The notes beneath the pieces were generated by a model, which saw only the letters and a list, made by a program, of their open reading frames with translations, was not told the origin of the DNA and made no database searches. A DNA stretch of 64,000 nt, taken from contig NZ_LT671417.1 in the NCBI RefSeq assembly GCF_900128445.1, forward strand, positions 310,001 to 374,000, written 5' to 3'. Made by a program: the position numbers and the translations under genes. Below, in pieces: positions 32,508 through 41,121 of this stretch (its first letter is position 1; each line of letters begins with the position of its first letter). Source of the DNA: Thermophilibacter provencensis. GTDB taxonomy: Bacteria > Actinomycetota > Coriobacteriia > Coriobacteriales > Atopobiaceae.

Positions 32508-35500
32508 CTACTCCTCGTCCACCTCGTCGTCGCCGCCGATCTCCTCGAGAACGCCGAGCGCGGCGGGCATGACCTCCTCCTCGGTGCGATGGAAGGGGTA
32601 AGCCACCTTGTGAGTCTTGGGGTACACGAGCGCGCCGCGCTCCTTGAGCCTGAGCGCCACGGGGCGCGGCACCTCGACCCCCTGGTAGATGAGCCGGCCG
32701 TTGGAGAGGCTGACAGAGGAGCATCCCAGCCGCTGCGCGCGAATGCGCACGCGGGCGCGGTCGAAGAGGTTGCGCCCGGCCAGCGGCAGCGCGCCGAAGT
32801 CCTTCTCGCACTCCTCCTGCAGGGCGTCCACCTCGGCCAGGTCCACGGCAGCAGCCAGGCGCCGGTACGCGAGCACGCGCTTGTCCACGTCGGGCAGGTA
32901 CTCCTCGGCGAGGAAGAAGTCCGCCGGCAGGTTGATGGTGACCTCTGCCCGCTCAACGTCGCGCGTCTCGCCGCGCGCCTCTGCCACGGCCTCGCCGAGC
33001 ATCTGCGTGAAGAGGTCAAAGCCCACACTGGAGAGGTTGCCGTGCTGCTCGGCGCCCATGAGCGAGCCCGCGCCGCGAATCTCGAGGTCGCGCATCGCGA
33101 TCTTCATGCCGCTGCCCAGGTCCTGATACTCGTTGATGGCGGTGAGGCGGTCGGTGGCCTCGGGCGTGAGGGGCTGCTCGGCCGGGAACATGAAGTAGGC
33201 GAAGGCCTGCGTGCGCCCGCGACCTACGCGGCCCTTGAGCTGGTAGAGCTGTGCCAGTCCCAGGCGCTGCGAGTCCTCGATGATGAGCGTGTTGGTGCGC
33301 GGGTTGTCGATGCCGCTCTCGATGATCGTGGTGGCCACCAGCACGTCTATCTCATGCTCCTGGAAGTGGAGCATCACGTCCTCGACCTCGCGCGCGCTCA
33401 TCTTGCCGTGCGCCACGCCCACGCGGGCCTCGGGCGCGGCCTCCATCACGCGCTCCACGGCGTCGTCGATCGTGTGGACGCGGTTGCTCACGTAGTAGAC
33501 CTGCCCCTTGCGCGCGAGCTCATCACGAATTGCGGCGGAGACGATGTCCGGGTCCCACTCCCCCACGGTGACCTTCACGGGCAGGCGCCCGGGCGGGGGC
33601 GTCATGATGAGGCTCATGTCGCGCACGCCGCTCATGGCCATCTGCATGGTGCGCGGGATGGGCGTGGCCGAGAGCGTGAGCACGTCCACCTGCTCGCGCA
33701 TGTTCTTGAGCTGCTCCTTGTGCTGCACGCCAAAGCGTTGCTCCTCGTCGATGATGACGAGCCCCAGGTCGTACGGGTTGACGTCTGCCGAGAGCAGCCG
33801 GTGTGTGCCAATGAGCACGTCCACCGAGCCGTCCGCGAACCCCTCGAGCGCCTTGCGCTGCCGGGCCGGGGTCACAAAGCGGGAGAGCACGGCAACCTTG
33901 AGGTCAAAGGGCGCAAAGCGCGAGAAGAACGTCTCGAAGTGCTGCTGCGCCAGGATGGTCGTGGGGCAGAGCACCATGACCTGCTTGGCGTCCTGGCAGC
34001 ACTTGAAGGCCGCGCGCAGGGCCACCTCGGTCTTGCCGAAGCCCACGTCGCCACAGAGCAGGCGGTCCATCGGACGGCGCGCCTCCATGTCCGCCTTGAT
34101 GTCGGCGATCGCTGAGCGCTGGTCGGACGTGAGCTCATAGGAGAAGCTCGCCTCCATCTCCTCCTGGACGGGAGTGTCCTGGGCGAACGCGTAGCCGGGC
34201 ACGGAGCTGCGGCGCGTGTAGAGGTCCACGAGGTCAAACGCGAGCTTCTTCGCGGAGCGCCGCGCCTTGCCGGTGGCGCGCGACCAGTCGGCCGTGTTGA
34301 GGCGCGTGAGGCGTGGGCTGGCGCCGTCCGGCCCCACATAGCGCGTGATGCGGTCCACCTGCTCAAAGGGCACAAAGAGCTTGTCGCCGCCGGCATACTC
34401 CAGGAGGAAGTAGTCGCGCTCGCGACCGGCCACCTCCTGGCGCACGATTTCCGCGAAGAGCGCGATGCCGTGCGTGGCGTGAACGACGTAGTCCCCGGGC
34501 TTGAAGGGGAAGGTCACGCTCGTGGGGTCCACGCGCCGGGCGCGGCGGCGGTTCTTGGCCGTGCGCGCCGTGAGGTCGGAGACCGAGAAGACCGCAAGCC
34601 CCGCCGTGGGAATCACGATGCCCGCCGGCACCGGCGCGTCGATGAACGTGACGCGCCCGCGCTCGAGGGGCGGGACCTGCGGGTCGTTGTTCTCGGACGA
34701 GGTGCCGAGCGACTCCACGACGGGAACGGATTCGTCGGTGAAGCGCAGCTCCAGGGCCTCGCGCGCCGCGCGGTCCGGCACGGCGAAGAGCACCGAGGCC
34801 CTGTCGTCCACGAGCTGGCGCACACGGCCCATGAGCTTGGCGTCAGAACCGGCGATCTGCGGCTGGCGCACGGCAAGCTCGGCCGTCGCCGCGCCCGACC
34901 CCGCGCGCAGGATGGACGAGAAGGACAGGCGTTGCTGGCTGCCGAAGTCCATCTCGCGCGGTGCGGTATAGAGACCGTCGAGCGAGACATGCGAGGCGTT
35001 TGCCGCGACAGAGATCTCGTCATAGGCACGCATGCAGTCGTCGAAGAGGGCGCGCGGCTCGGCGAGCACCACGAGGGCGTCGGCGCTCATGTGCTCGAGC
35101 GGGCCAGACGTGGACCCGTAGAGCGCCGGCAGATACCGCTCCAGAGCTGGGTCGGCCGCGCGCTGGCGGATCAGCTCGAGGTCCGCGGCTATCTTGCCGT
35201 TGTCCTGTGCGCGGTTGTAGAGCGCCCGCTCGGCGCGAGTCACGGTCTCGTCAGTGAACGCCAGCTCGCGGCAGGGGGAGACCGTCACCTCAGAGAGCTC
35301 GCCGATGGTCTGTCCCGTGGAGGGGACCATGCGGCGCACGCGATCGATCTCGTCGCCGAAGAACTCTAGGCGCACCGGCGAGGTGGCCTGCGCCGGAAAG
35401 ACGTCGACCGCGTCACCGTGCACGTGGAAGGTGCCGGGCGCGTCCACGTCCCCGGCGTCGGTGTAGCCCATGCCCACGAGCAGAGCCGGGACATCCTCAA

Positions 35501-35954
35501 AGGGCACCTCCTCCCCCACCGCGAAGGTGCTTGAGGCGAAGTAGCCCGAACCCCGGGGCGGCACGCGACGCAGCAGCGCGTGCGCCGAGGCCACCACGAC
35601 GCACCTCTCGCCCTCGGCGAGGCGCGCGACGGCGCGGCAGCGCGCGCCAATCACGGCGTCGTCCGGCGCGGAGTCCGACCACGGGCGGTCGCGGCGCTCC
35701 GGATAGCGGCAGACCGCGTCCTGCCCAAGCCACGCCGCGAGCGCGCGGGCCGCGCGGTCGGCGGCCTCCTCGCCCGAGACCACGAAGAGGCAGGGGCGCG
35801 GGTCGCGAGCCCAGAGGGCCGCAAGCACGAGCGGGCGCGCGGACTGCGCCACGGCGAGCGTGGCGTCATGGCCGGCCCCGAGCTCGCGCAGCAGCGGCTC
35901 GAGCTCGGGAGCGGAGAGGAGCTTGCGGGAGACGCGGTCGATCAGCATGGGCAT
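32508..35954 (-). CDS. mfd: Transcription-repair coupling factor Mfd
   Basis: A 1148-residue translocase that removes stalled RNA polymerase and recruits UvrA. The N-terminal third is the UvrB-like part without helicase motifs. The RNA-polymerase-interacting domain is seen as KPGDYVVHATHGIALFAEIV and FVPFEQVDRITRYVG. The motor has Walker A GDVGFGKTEVAL, the DEEQ box IIDEEQRFGV, LSATPIPRTMQMAMSG, and helicase motif VI QLKGRVGRGRTQAFAY. The C-terminal TRCF domain is complete. Two ATGs (35954 and 35948) are possible; the second has a better-spaced AGGG. It is transcribed alone. Confidence 0.97.
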   Translation of the reverse strand: MPMLIDRVSRKLLSAPELEPLLRELGAGHDATLAVAQSARPLVLAALWARDPRPCLFVVSGEEAADRAARALAAWLGQDAVCRYPERRDRPWSDSAPDDAVIGARCRAVARLAEGERCVVVASAHALLRRVPPRGSGYFASSTFAVGEEVPFEDVPALLVGMGYTDAGDVDAPGTFHVHGDAVDVFPAQATSPVRLEFFGDEIDRVRRMVPSTGQTIGELSEVTVSPCRELAFTDETVTRAERALYNRAQDNGKIAADLELIRQRAADPALERYLPALYGSTSGPLEHMSADALVVLAEPRALFDDCMRAYDEISVAANASHVSLDGLYTAPREMDFGSQQRLSFSSILRAGSGAATAELAVRQPQIAGSDAKLMGRVRQLVDDRASVLFAVPDRAAREALELRFTDESVPVVESLGTSSENNDPQVPPLERGRVTFIDAPVPAGIVIPTAGLAVFSVSDLTARTAKNRRRARRVDPTSVTFPFKPGDYVVHATHGIALFAEIVRQEVAGRERDYFLLEYAGGDKLFVPFEQVDRITRYVGPDGASPRLTRLNTADWSRATGKARRSAKKLAFDLVDLYTRRSSVPGYAFAQDTPVQEEMEASFSYELTSDQRSAIADIKADMEARRPMDRLLCGDVGFGKTEVALRAAFKCCQDAKQVMVLCPTTILAQQHFETFFSRFAPFDLKVAVLSRFVTPARQRKALEGFADGSVDVLIGTHRLLSADVNPYDLGLVIIDEEQRFGVQHKEQLKNMREQVDVLTLSATPIPRTMQMAMSGVRDMSLIMTPPPGRLPVKVTVGEWDPDIVSAAIRDELARKGQVYYVSNRVHTIDDAVERVMEAAPEARVGVAHGKMSAREVEDVMLHFQEHEIDVLVATTIIESGIDNPRTNTLIIEDSQRLGLAQLYQLKGRVGRGRTQAFAYFMFPAEQPLTPEATDRLTAINEYQDLGSGMKIAMRDLEIRGAGSLMGAEQHGNLSSVGFDLFTQMLGEAVAEARGETRDVERAEVTINLPADFFLAEEYLPDVDKRVLAYRRLAAAVDLAEVDALQEECEKDFGALPLAGRNLFDRARVRIRAQRLGCSSVSLSNGRLIYQGVEVPRPVALRLKERGALVYPKTHKVAYPFHRTEEEVMPAALGVLEEIGGDDEVDEE

Positions 35955-36020
35955 CCCTACATGAGGACGCGCCGGCCCCGGGTCCGGGGTCGGTGCGCGA
36001 TGGCTTGGTTTTCCCGACTA

Positions 36021-36026
36021 TTGTAC
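36021..36026 (-). promoter_or_regulatory. -10 box upstream of mfd
   Basis: TACAAT on the minus strand 67 nt before the mfd start. The 15-mer GGCGAGAAGAACCTG (36047-36061 on the minus strand) lies just upstream of it; the same 15-mer precedes mazG and dnaX. Confidence 0.45.
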
Positions 36027-36087
36027 CCGCAGCGCGGTGCGTGCACAGGTTCTTCTCGCCCGGTGCGAGGCCTCCATCCCGGGGAGC

Positions 36088-36126
36088 GTCGCGAGGCCCC
36101 GCATATCCGCCCCGCAGGGGGCGGCG
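36088..36126. repeat. GTCGCGAG hairpin, copy 1
   Basis: GTCGCGAGGCCCCGCATATC followed by CGCCCCGCAGGGGGCGG folds into a GC hairpin. It is related to two copies at 37654-37696 and 37715-37757 on the other side of the AAA ATPase gene. Confidence 0.6.
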
Positions 36127-36194
36127 TGCGAAAGGGACAGTCGCTTCTGCACACTGAAAAACGTGTGCAGAAGCGACTGTCCCTTTCGCACGCC
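36123..36194. repeat. REP-like hairpin with 32-bp perfect arms upstream of the AAA ATPase
   Basis: GGCGTGCGAAAGGGACAGTC and the rest of a 32-nt arm are exactly repeated in inverse orientation around TGAAAAAC. The core AAAGGGACAGTCGCTTCTGC is a variant of the AAAGGGGACAGGCACTTTTG units elsewhere. Confidence 0.85.
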
Positions 36195-36273
36195 CTCACA
36201 TGGCCAATTTTGGTAACATTATATTGCCAATATATCCCATTTTGGATTGACAAGCATCCAGTTTGGAATCGCC
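36195..36273 (+). promoter_or_regulatory. A+T-rich promoter region of the AAA ATPase gene
   Basis: The stretch TAACATTATATTGCCAATAT is far richer in A+T than the surroundings and contains the dyad ATATTGCCAATAT (7-bp spaced halves). No exact -35/-10 pair can be fixed. Confidence 0.4.
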
Positions 36274-37626
36274 ATGAATGAGACCGTTGCCGCGCTTCTT
36301 CAAGAGTTCTCTCTTGACCTCTATCGCCCCATCATCAGGCGCAATCTTGACCTGGGGCCCGCCTTACCGCCGCGCGCGGGCAACCTTGTGAAAGTCGTGA
36401 CCGGCATGCGGCGATCGGGAAAGTCCTACCGCCTCTTCCAGGAGATGGACGACCTGATGCGTGCCGGCGTGCCACAGGAGCGCATCTGCTACTTCAACTT
36501 TGAGGATGACCGCCTCGGGCGCGTTGTGCCCGCGACGGGAGACCAGGTTATCGAGGCCTTCCGCTACCTTCACCCCGGCCTCGCCGAGGAGGACGGCCTG
36601 TATCTGTTCTTCGACGAGCTTCAGGAGATGGAGGGCTGGGGCTCCTGGTTGCGCCGCATAGTGGATACGACGAAGGCGACCATCTACGTGAGCGGTTCCT
36701 CGTCAAAGATGCTCTCGTCGGAGATCGCGACGGAGTTTCGCGGCAGGGCGATCGACTTTGAGCTTCTGCCCTTCTCTTTCCGTGAGATTGTGGCGCAGGA
36801 CCCTTCCCTGGCCCCGAGCCTGAGGGCCCACATCCAGACGGCGGCACAGGCTGCGCGGCTGCAGGCAAGCCTCGACGCCTACCTCGTCAGCGGCGGCTTC
36901 CCCGCAGCGCAGGGGCTTCCCCGACCTCAGGCCAGCGCCTTGCTCCAGTCATATACGCAGCGGGTCGTGGCGCGCGACGTGGTGGAACGCCACAATCTTG
37001 CGCGCCCTCGCGTTGCCTCCGCCTTTGCGCGAAGGCTCATGGGGCTGAACGCACGCCAACTCTCCGTGCGCAAGGCCGAGAATGACCTGCGCTCGGCGGG
37101 GCTCGCGACGGGACGAGGCTATCTCGCCGACCTGCTCGGATACTTTGAGGAGGCCTATCTCGTCTTCCCGGTGCAGGAGTTCACCCGCTCCCTCTCTGAA
37201 AGCACGACGGCGCAGCCCAAGGTGTACGCCATTGACCCAGGGCTTGCCCTCGCCAACAGCCGCGCGGGCGTCAATGACCGGGGGCAGCGCCTGGAAGATG
37301 CCGTGTATCTTGAGCTTCGCCGCAGAAACCCGGGAGGACGCGAGGGCACCATCTCGACCCTGCGTACCAAAGGGCGCGGTCTTGAGGTGGACTTTGTCGT
37401 CGGGGATATCCTCGATGAAGCACCGACCCAACTCGTGCAGGTCACGGAATCCATGGACGACCCCGTCACGGCGCAGCGAGAGCTGCGCGCGCTCTGGGAG
37501 GCCATGCGGGAGACGGGCCTTGAAGAAGGGGTGCTCGTCGTCGGGAACGGGCTTGATGCCACCCACGAGTCCGATTTTGGGCGCATCCACCAGGTCCCCG
37601 CCTGGAAATGGCTGCTCTTCTCGTAA
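36274..37626 (+). CDS. AAA-family ATPase with DUF4143 domain
   Basis: About 450 residues. The ATPase part shows Walker A VTGMRRSGKSYRLF, FNFEDDRL, Walker B-like LYLFFDELQEMEGW, and a sensor region IYVSGSSSKMLSSEIATEFR, the AAA_14 pattern. The C-terminal DUF4143 nuclease-like domain begins around 215 (LVSGGFPAAQGLPRPQ) and includes EDAVYLELRRR and GLEVDFVVGD, which keeps the E...D-V-D-F pattern of PD-(D/E)XK folds. Such proteins are widespread, often on mobile DNA, and without assigned function. The start may instead be a TTG nine codons earlier. It is a lone gene between two hairpin clusters, with mixed base composition, suggesting acquisition. Confidence 0.85.
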   Translation: MNETVAALLQEFSLDLYRPIIRRNLDLGPALPPRAGNLVKVVTGMRRSGKSYRLFQEMDDLMRAGVPQERICYFNFEDDRLGRVVPATGDQVIEAFRYLHPGLAEEDGLYLFFDELQEMEGWGSWLRRIVDTTKATIYVSGSSSKMLSSEIATEFRGRAIDFELLPFSFREIVAQDPSLAPSLRAHIQTAAQAARLQASLDAYLVSGGFPAAQGLPRPQASALLQSYTQRVVARDVVERHNLARPRVASAFARRLMGLNARQLSVRKAENDLRSAGLATGRGYLADLLGYFEEAYLVFPVQEFTRSLSESTTAQPKVYAIDPGLALANSRAGVNDRGQRLEDAVYLELRRRNPGGREGTISTLRTKGRGLEVDFVVGDILDEAPTQLVQVTESMDDPVTAQRELRALWEAMRETGLEEGVLVVGNGLDATHESDFGRIHQVPAWKWLLFS

Positions 37627-37653
37627 GCTGTCAGGTGCGCGTGGCCCCGGAGT

Positions 37654-37757
37654 GTCGCGAGGGCCCCACGGAGTCAGCATGCGGGGCCGTGGCGACATTT
37701 CTTCGCCGTAAAACGTCGCGAGAACCCCGCGTACCCGCCCTGCGGGGGTGTGGCGAC
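37654..37757. repeat. GTCGCGAG hairpins, copies 2 and 3 in tandem
   Basis: Copies start at 37654 and 37715 (61 bp apart). Each opens GTCGCGAG, passes a CCCC/GGGG stem and closes GTGGCGAC. They follow the AAA ATPase gene; copy 1 precedes it. Confidence 0.7.
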
Positions 37758-37775
37758 ATTTCTGCGTGCGGGGGC

Positions 37776-37871
37776 CGTGCAAAGGGGACGGGCGTGCAAA
37801 GGGGACAGGCACTTTTGCACGGGACCGTGCAAAAGTGCCTGTCCCCTTTGCACGCCCGTCCCCTTTGCACG
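37776..37871. repeat. 96-bp near-perfect palindrome (47-bp arms, 2-nt centre)
   Basis: Each arm contains a partial unit (GTGCAAAGGGGACGGGC) and a full unit (GTGCAAAGGGGACAGGCACT then TTTGCAC). The arms are exactly complementary around GA. It touches the stop codon of the GH13/GH77 gene and may terminate the glycogen operon. Confidence 0.9.
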
Positions 37872-37873
37872 TC

Positions 37874-40800
37874 TTATCGGCCGGACTCCTCCACGAGCTC
37901 GGAGAGCCGCGCGCCCGCGGCCTCCACGAGCTCGGCGTCCGCGAACCAGCGCCAGCCGCCCGCGATGCCGGGCACGTTGAGGCGCGCCTCGTCGTCGAGG
38001 CCGAGCACGTCCTGGAGCGGCACGATCGCCACGTCGGCCGCGGAGGCCAGCGCGCGGCGCAGGACCGCGTCCGCGAGCGCAGCAGCGTCCTCCCCCTCAA
38101 CGCCGAAGCGACTCTCGCAGAAGCCCAGAAGCGTCTGGTTGTCATGCGTTCCGGTGTAGACCACGGTCTCGGGCCGGGGCTCGTAGGACTCGCGGACGTC
38201 GCCGTCGTAGAACTGCACCACATCCATGCCCGCAAACCCGGTCGAGCTCATGAGCGCGCGGACCGCCGGCGTGATGGCGCCGAGGTCCTCCGCGATGAAC
38301 GGCAGCGGGCCAAACTGGCGGTGCGCCGCCTCGAAGAGCTCCGCTCCCGGTCCAAATGCGAAGGAGCCCTCGCTCGCGGGCTTTCCGGACGGCACCGAGA
38401 AATACGACGAGAACCCGATGAAGTGGTCGAGCCGCACGTAGTCGTAGAGCGCCAGCATGCGACTGAAGCGACGGAGCCACCACCCGTAGTTCTGCTCGCG
38501 CAGGATGTCCCATCGGTAGGTGGGGTTGCCCCACACCTGGCCCTCGGGGGCGAAGGCGTCTCCGGGGGCGCCGGCCTGGCGGCGCGCGTGCCCCGACTCG
38601 TCGAGGTCGAAGATGTCAGGCTCGCTCCAGACGTCCGCGGAGTCGCCGGAGACGTACATGGGCATGTCGCCGATGACCTGCACGCCGCGCGCGTGCGCGT
38701 AGTCGAGCAGGTCGCGCCACTCACGGTCGAAAGCGTACTGCAGGCGGCGGTGGTTCTCGACGGCGGCCGCGATGCGCGGGTTGCGCGTGAGCGCCGGGCT
38801 ATAGTGGCGATAGCGCGCCGGCCAGCTCTGCCACGGCCCCTCGCCGAAGAGCTCCTTGATGGCGCGGAAGGTGGCATAGGGCGTCAGCCAGTAGTCGTTC
38901 TCCTGGCAGAACTCGAGGTAGTCCTCAGAGGCGCCGATCTTCTCGAGACCCGTGAGCGTTGTCGCCACGTCCTTCTCGAGAAGGTCCGTGTTGCCCGCAA
39001 AGGCGGAGACGCCCGCGTACGGAGATCCGTACTCGTCCGTGGGGTTCACGGGGAGGACCTGCCAGTAGCTCTGGCCATGGTCGGCGAGCCAGTCAACGAA
39101 GCGGCGGGCGGGGGCGCCGAGGGTGCCCGGCTTGCCGCCGTTGGGGATCGAGGTGATGTGGCAGAGCACGCCCATGCCCCGATCGAGCGGGAGCTGGAGA
39201 CGCCGCGCGCGATGGAAGTGAAGGACCGACGTGCCGAGCGGCCACAGGAACGTGGACGCCTGGCCGCCCTCGACCTTGGGCGCGCGCCCCGAGACCACAT
39301 CCGTGACGAGGTCGCCCACCATGGGGACCTTGACGTCGTGCGCCTCGGAGAGGCTCGCGTTGACGAGGACGCACACGCTCTCCTCCGCCCCCGTCCGCCA
39401 GAAGCCGAAGACGTCCTCCCCAAATGAGAAGGGCTCGAACTCGCCGTCCACGAGCACGGGGAGCGTGCGGCGGATGGCGATGGCGTTGCGATACGTCAGG
39501 AGGCAGTCGGCGTGCCCGCGGCTACCGTCCCACGGGAAACTCCCGCGGCAGTACGGGTCCCGCAGGCCCTCGAGGCCGACCTCGTCGCCGTAGTAGATGC
39601 AAGGGACGCCAGGAAGCGTCATCTGCAGGAGCGCGGCAACCCACAGGCGCGCCTTTGCAAGCCCCACCTGGTCGTCCGGGAGATGCCAGCCGGCACGCTC
39701 CGCCTCCGGGATGGAGTCCGGGTCCGGGGCCCCGCCGAGCACGGTGAAGAGGCGCTCGCGGTCATGGCTGCCCAGGAGGTTGAGGGACGAGTAGAAGTTG
39801 TCGCGCGGGTAGTTCTCGCGCAGCTGCTCGAGGCGGGCGGCAAGCTCGGGGGCGCCGATCTCCCCCCTCAGGAAGGCGAGGACGCCGGTGCGGAACGGGT
39901 AGTTCATCGTTCCGTCGAGCTCACGACCCTGGAAGTACTGACGGAGCCTGCCGTAGGCGAGCTTGTTGGAGGCGTCCTCCCAGACCTCCCCGATCAGCAC
40001 GCCGTCGGGGCGCTCCGTGACGAGCGCGCGCTTGATGTCCTCGATGAACTCGTCCGAGAGCTCGTCGGCCACGTCGAGGCGCCAGCCGCGCGCGCCGGCG
40101 CGCAGCCACTTGCGCACCACGCCGCGCCGGCCGCAGATGAGCTCGTGGTAGTCAGGGTTGTCCTCGTTGAGCGCCGGCAGGTCGCCGTTGCCCCACCAGC
40201 CCGCGTAGGTGCCGTCCTCGTTGAAGAAGTACCAGCCGCGATAGGGCGAGTCAGGGCTCTGGTAGGCGCCGAGGTCAGGGTAGTTCCCATATGAGTTGAA
40301 GTAGCGCGAGTCCTGGCCGGAGTGGTTGAAGACGCCGTCCAGGATGATGGAGATGCCCCGGTCCTCGGCGTCCACGCACAGGGCGCTGAAGTCCTGCTCG
40401 GTGCCCAGCAGAGGGTCGATGGCAAGGTAGTCCGCCGTGTCATAGCGGTGGTTGGAGGAGGCCTCGAAGATGGGGTTGAGGTAGACTGCCGTCACGCCGA
40501 GGTCCTCGAGGTACTCGAGCTTCTCGCGGATGCCCTCGAGAGTCCCCCCGTAGAAGTCCCACACGGCGATGCCGCCCTCCGGCGTGCGCTCGTAGTCGAC
40601 GGGCCTGTCCCAGTCCACGAGCCGGTGCCCCGGCCCCTTGCGCGGCCGGTCGAGCGTCTTGGCGCGCTCCTCCCAGTCCGCGCCGCGCGCAAAGCGGTCA
40701 GGGAAGATCTGGTAGACCACCGCGTCGCGGTACCAGCGGGGCTGCTCCGCGCGCGGGACGTAGACGGTGATCTGGAACGAGGGCGGGTCTCCGTACGCGA

Positions 40801-41119
40801 AGGCGCCCTCTCCCGTGGTCCAGCCCGGCTTGGCGCCGTAGCGCCAGACCGAGCCGTCCTTGGCCTCGATGTCGAAGCTGTACCAGACGACGCCGGTCTC
40901 AGCCGGCCGATAGTTTGCCGAGAAGCGCAGGCAGTCCCCCTTGAGGGAGCCGTGCATCTCGATGAGCTCCTCGCCGTGGGCGTCCGTCCAGATGCGCAGC
41001 GTGCAGAAGACGACGTCGTCCCCCCACACGTCTATGGACAGCGAAACGGTGCCGCCCAACTGGACGGCACCGAAAGGACTTCTGTACTCCGGCTCGGATG
41101 TGACGTGACGTGCCTTCAA
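37874..41119 (-). CDS. GH13 alpha-amylase fused to GH77 4-alpha-glucanotransferase
   Basis: A single 1081-residue frame with two enzymes. Residues about 1-125 are a beta-sandwich typical of neopullulanase-type enzymes. About 126-610 is a GH13 catalytic domain: DGVFNHSGQDSR, GWRLDVADEL (nucleophile Asp), LIGEVWED (acid Glu) and LLGSHDRERL. About 620-1081 is GH77 (MalQ-like): SYWQVLPVNPTDEYGSPYAG, YDYVRLDHFIGFSSYF (nucleophile Asp), FIAEDLGAITP and YTGTHDNQTLLGF. The fusion couples hydrolysis of alpha-glucan with disproportionation of the resulting oligosaccharides. TTG start 2 nt after the glgA stop with GGAGAGA upstream. Last gene of the glycogen operon; cytoplasmic, no signal peptide. Confidence 0.93.
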   Translation of the reverse strand: MKARHVTSEPEYRSPFGAVQLGGTVSLSIDVWGDDVVFCTLRIWTDAHGEELIEMHGSLKGDCLRFSANYRPAETGVVWYSFDIEAKDGSVWRYGAKPGWTTGEGAFAYGDPPSFQITVYVPRAEQPRWYRDAVVYQIFPDRFARGADWEERAKTLDRPRKGPGHRLVDWDRPVDYERTPEGGIAVWDFYGGTLEGIREKLEYLEDLGVTAVYLNPIFEASSNHRYDTADYLAIDPLLGTEQDFSALCVDAEDRGISIILDGVFNHSGQDSRYFNSYGNYPDLGAYQSPDSPYRGWYFFNEDGTYAGWWGNGDLPALNEDNPDYHELICGRRGVVRKWLRAGARGWRLDVADELSDEFIEDIKRALVTERPDGVLIGEVWEDASNKLAYGRLRQYFQGRELDGTMNYPFRTGVLAFLRGEIGAPELAARLEQLRENYPRDNFYSSLNLLGSHDRERLFTVLGGAPDPDSIPEAERAGWHLPDDQVGLAKARLWVAALLQMTLPGVPCIYYGDEVGLEGLRDPYCRGSFPWDGSRGHADCLLTYRNAIAIRRTLPVLVDGEFEPFSFGEDVFGFWRTGAEESVCVLVNASLSEAHDVKVPMVGDLVTDVVSGRAPKVEGGQASTFLWPLGTSVLHFHRARRLQLPLDRGMGVLCHITSIPNGGKPGTLGAPARRFVDWLADHGQSYWQVLPVNPTDEYGSPYAGVSAFAGNTDLLEKDVATTLTGLEKIGASEDYLEFCQENDYWLTPYATFRAIKELFGEGPWQSWPARYRHYSPALTRNPRIAAAVENHRRLQYAFDREWRDLLDYAHARGVQVIGDMPMYVSGDSADVWSEPDIFDLDESGHARRQAGAPGDAFAPEGQVWGNPTYRWDILREQNYGWWLRRFSRMLALYDYVRLDHFIGFSSYFSVPSGKPASEGSFAFGPGAELFEAAHRQFGPLPFIAEDLGAITPAVRALMSSTGFAGMDVVQFYDGDVRESYEPRPETVVYTGTHDNQTLLGFCESRFGVEGEDAAALADAVLRRALASAADVAIVPLQDVLGLDDEARLNVPGIAGGWRWFADAELVEAAGARLSELVEESGR

Positions 41120-41121
41120 GC

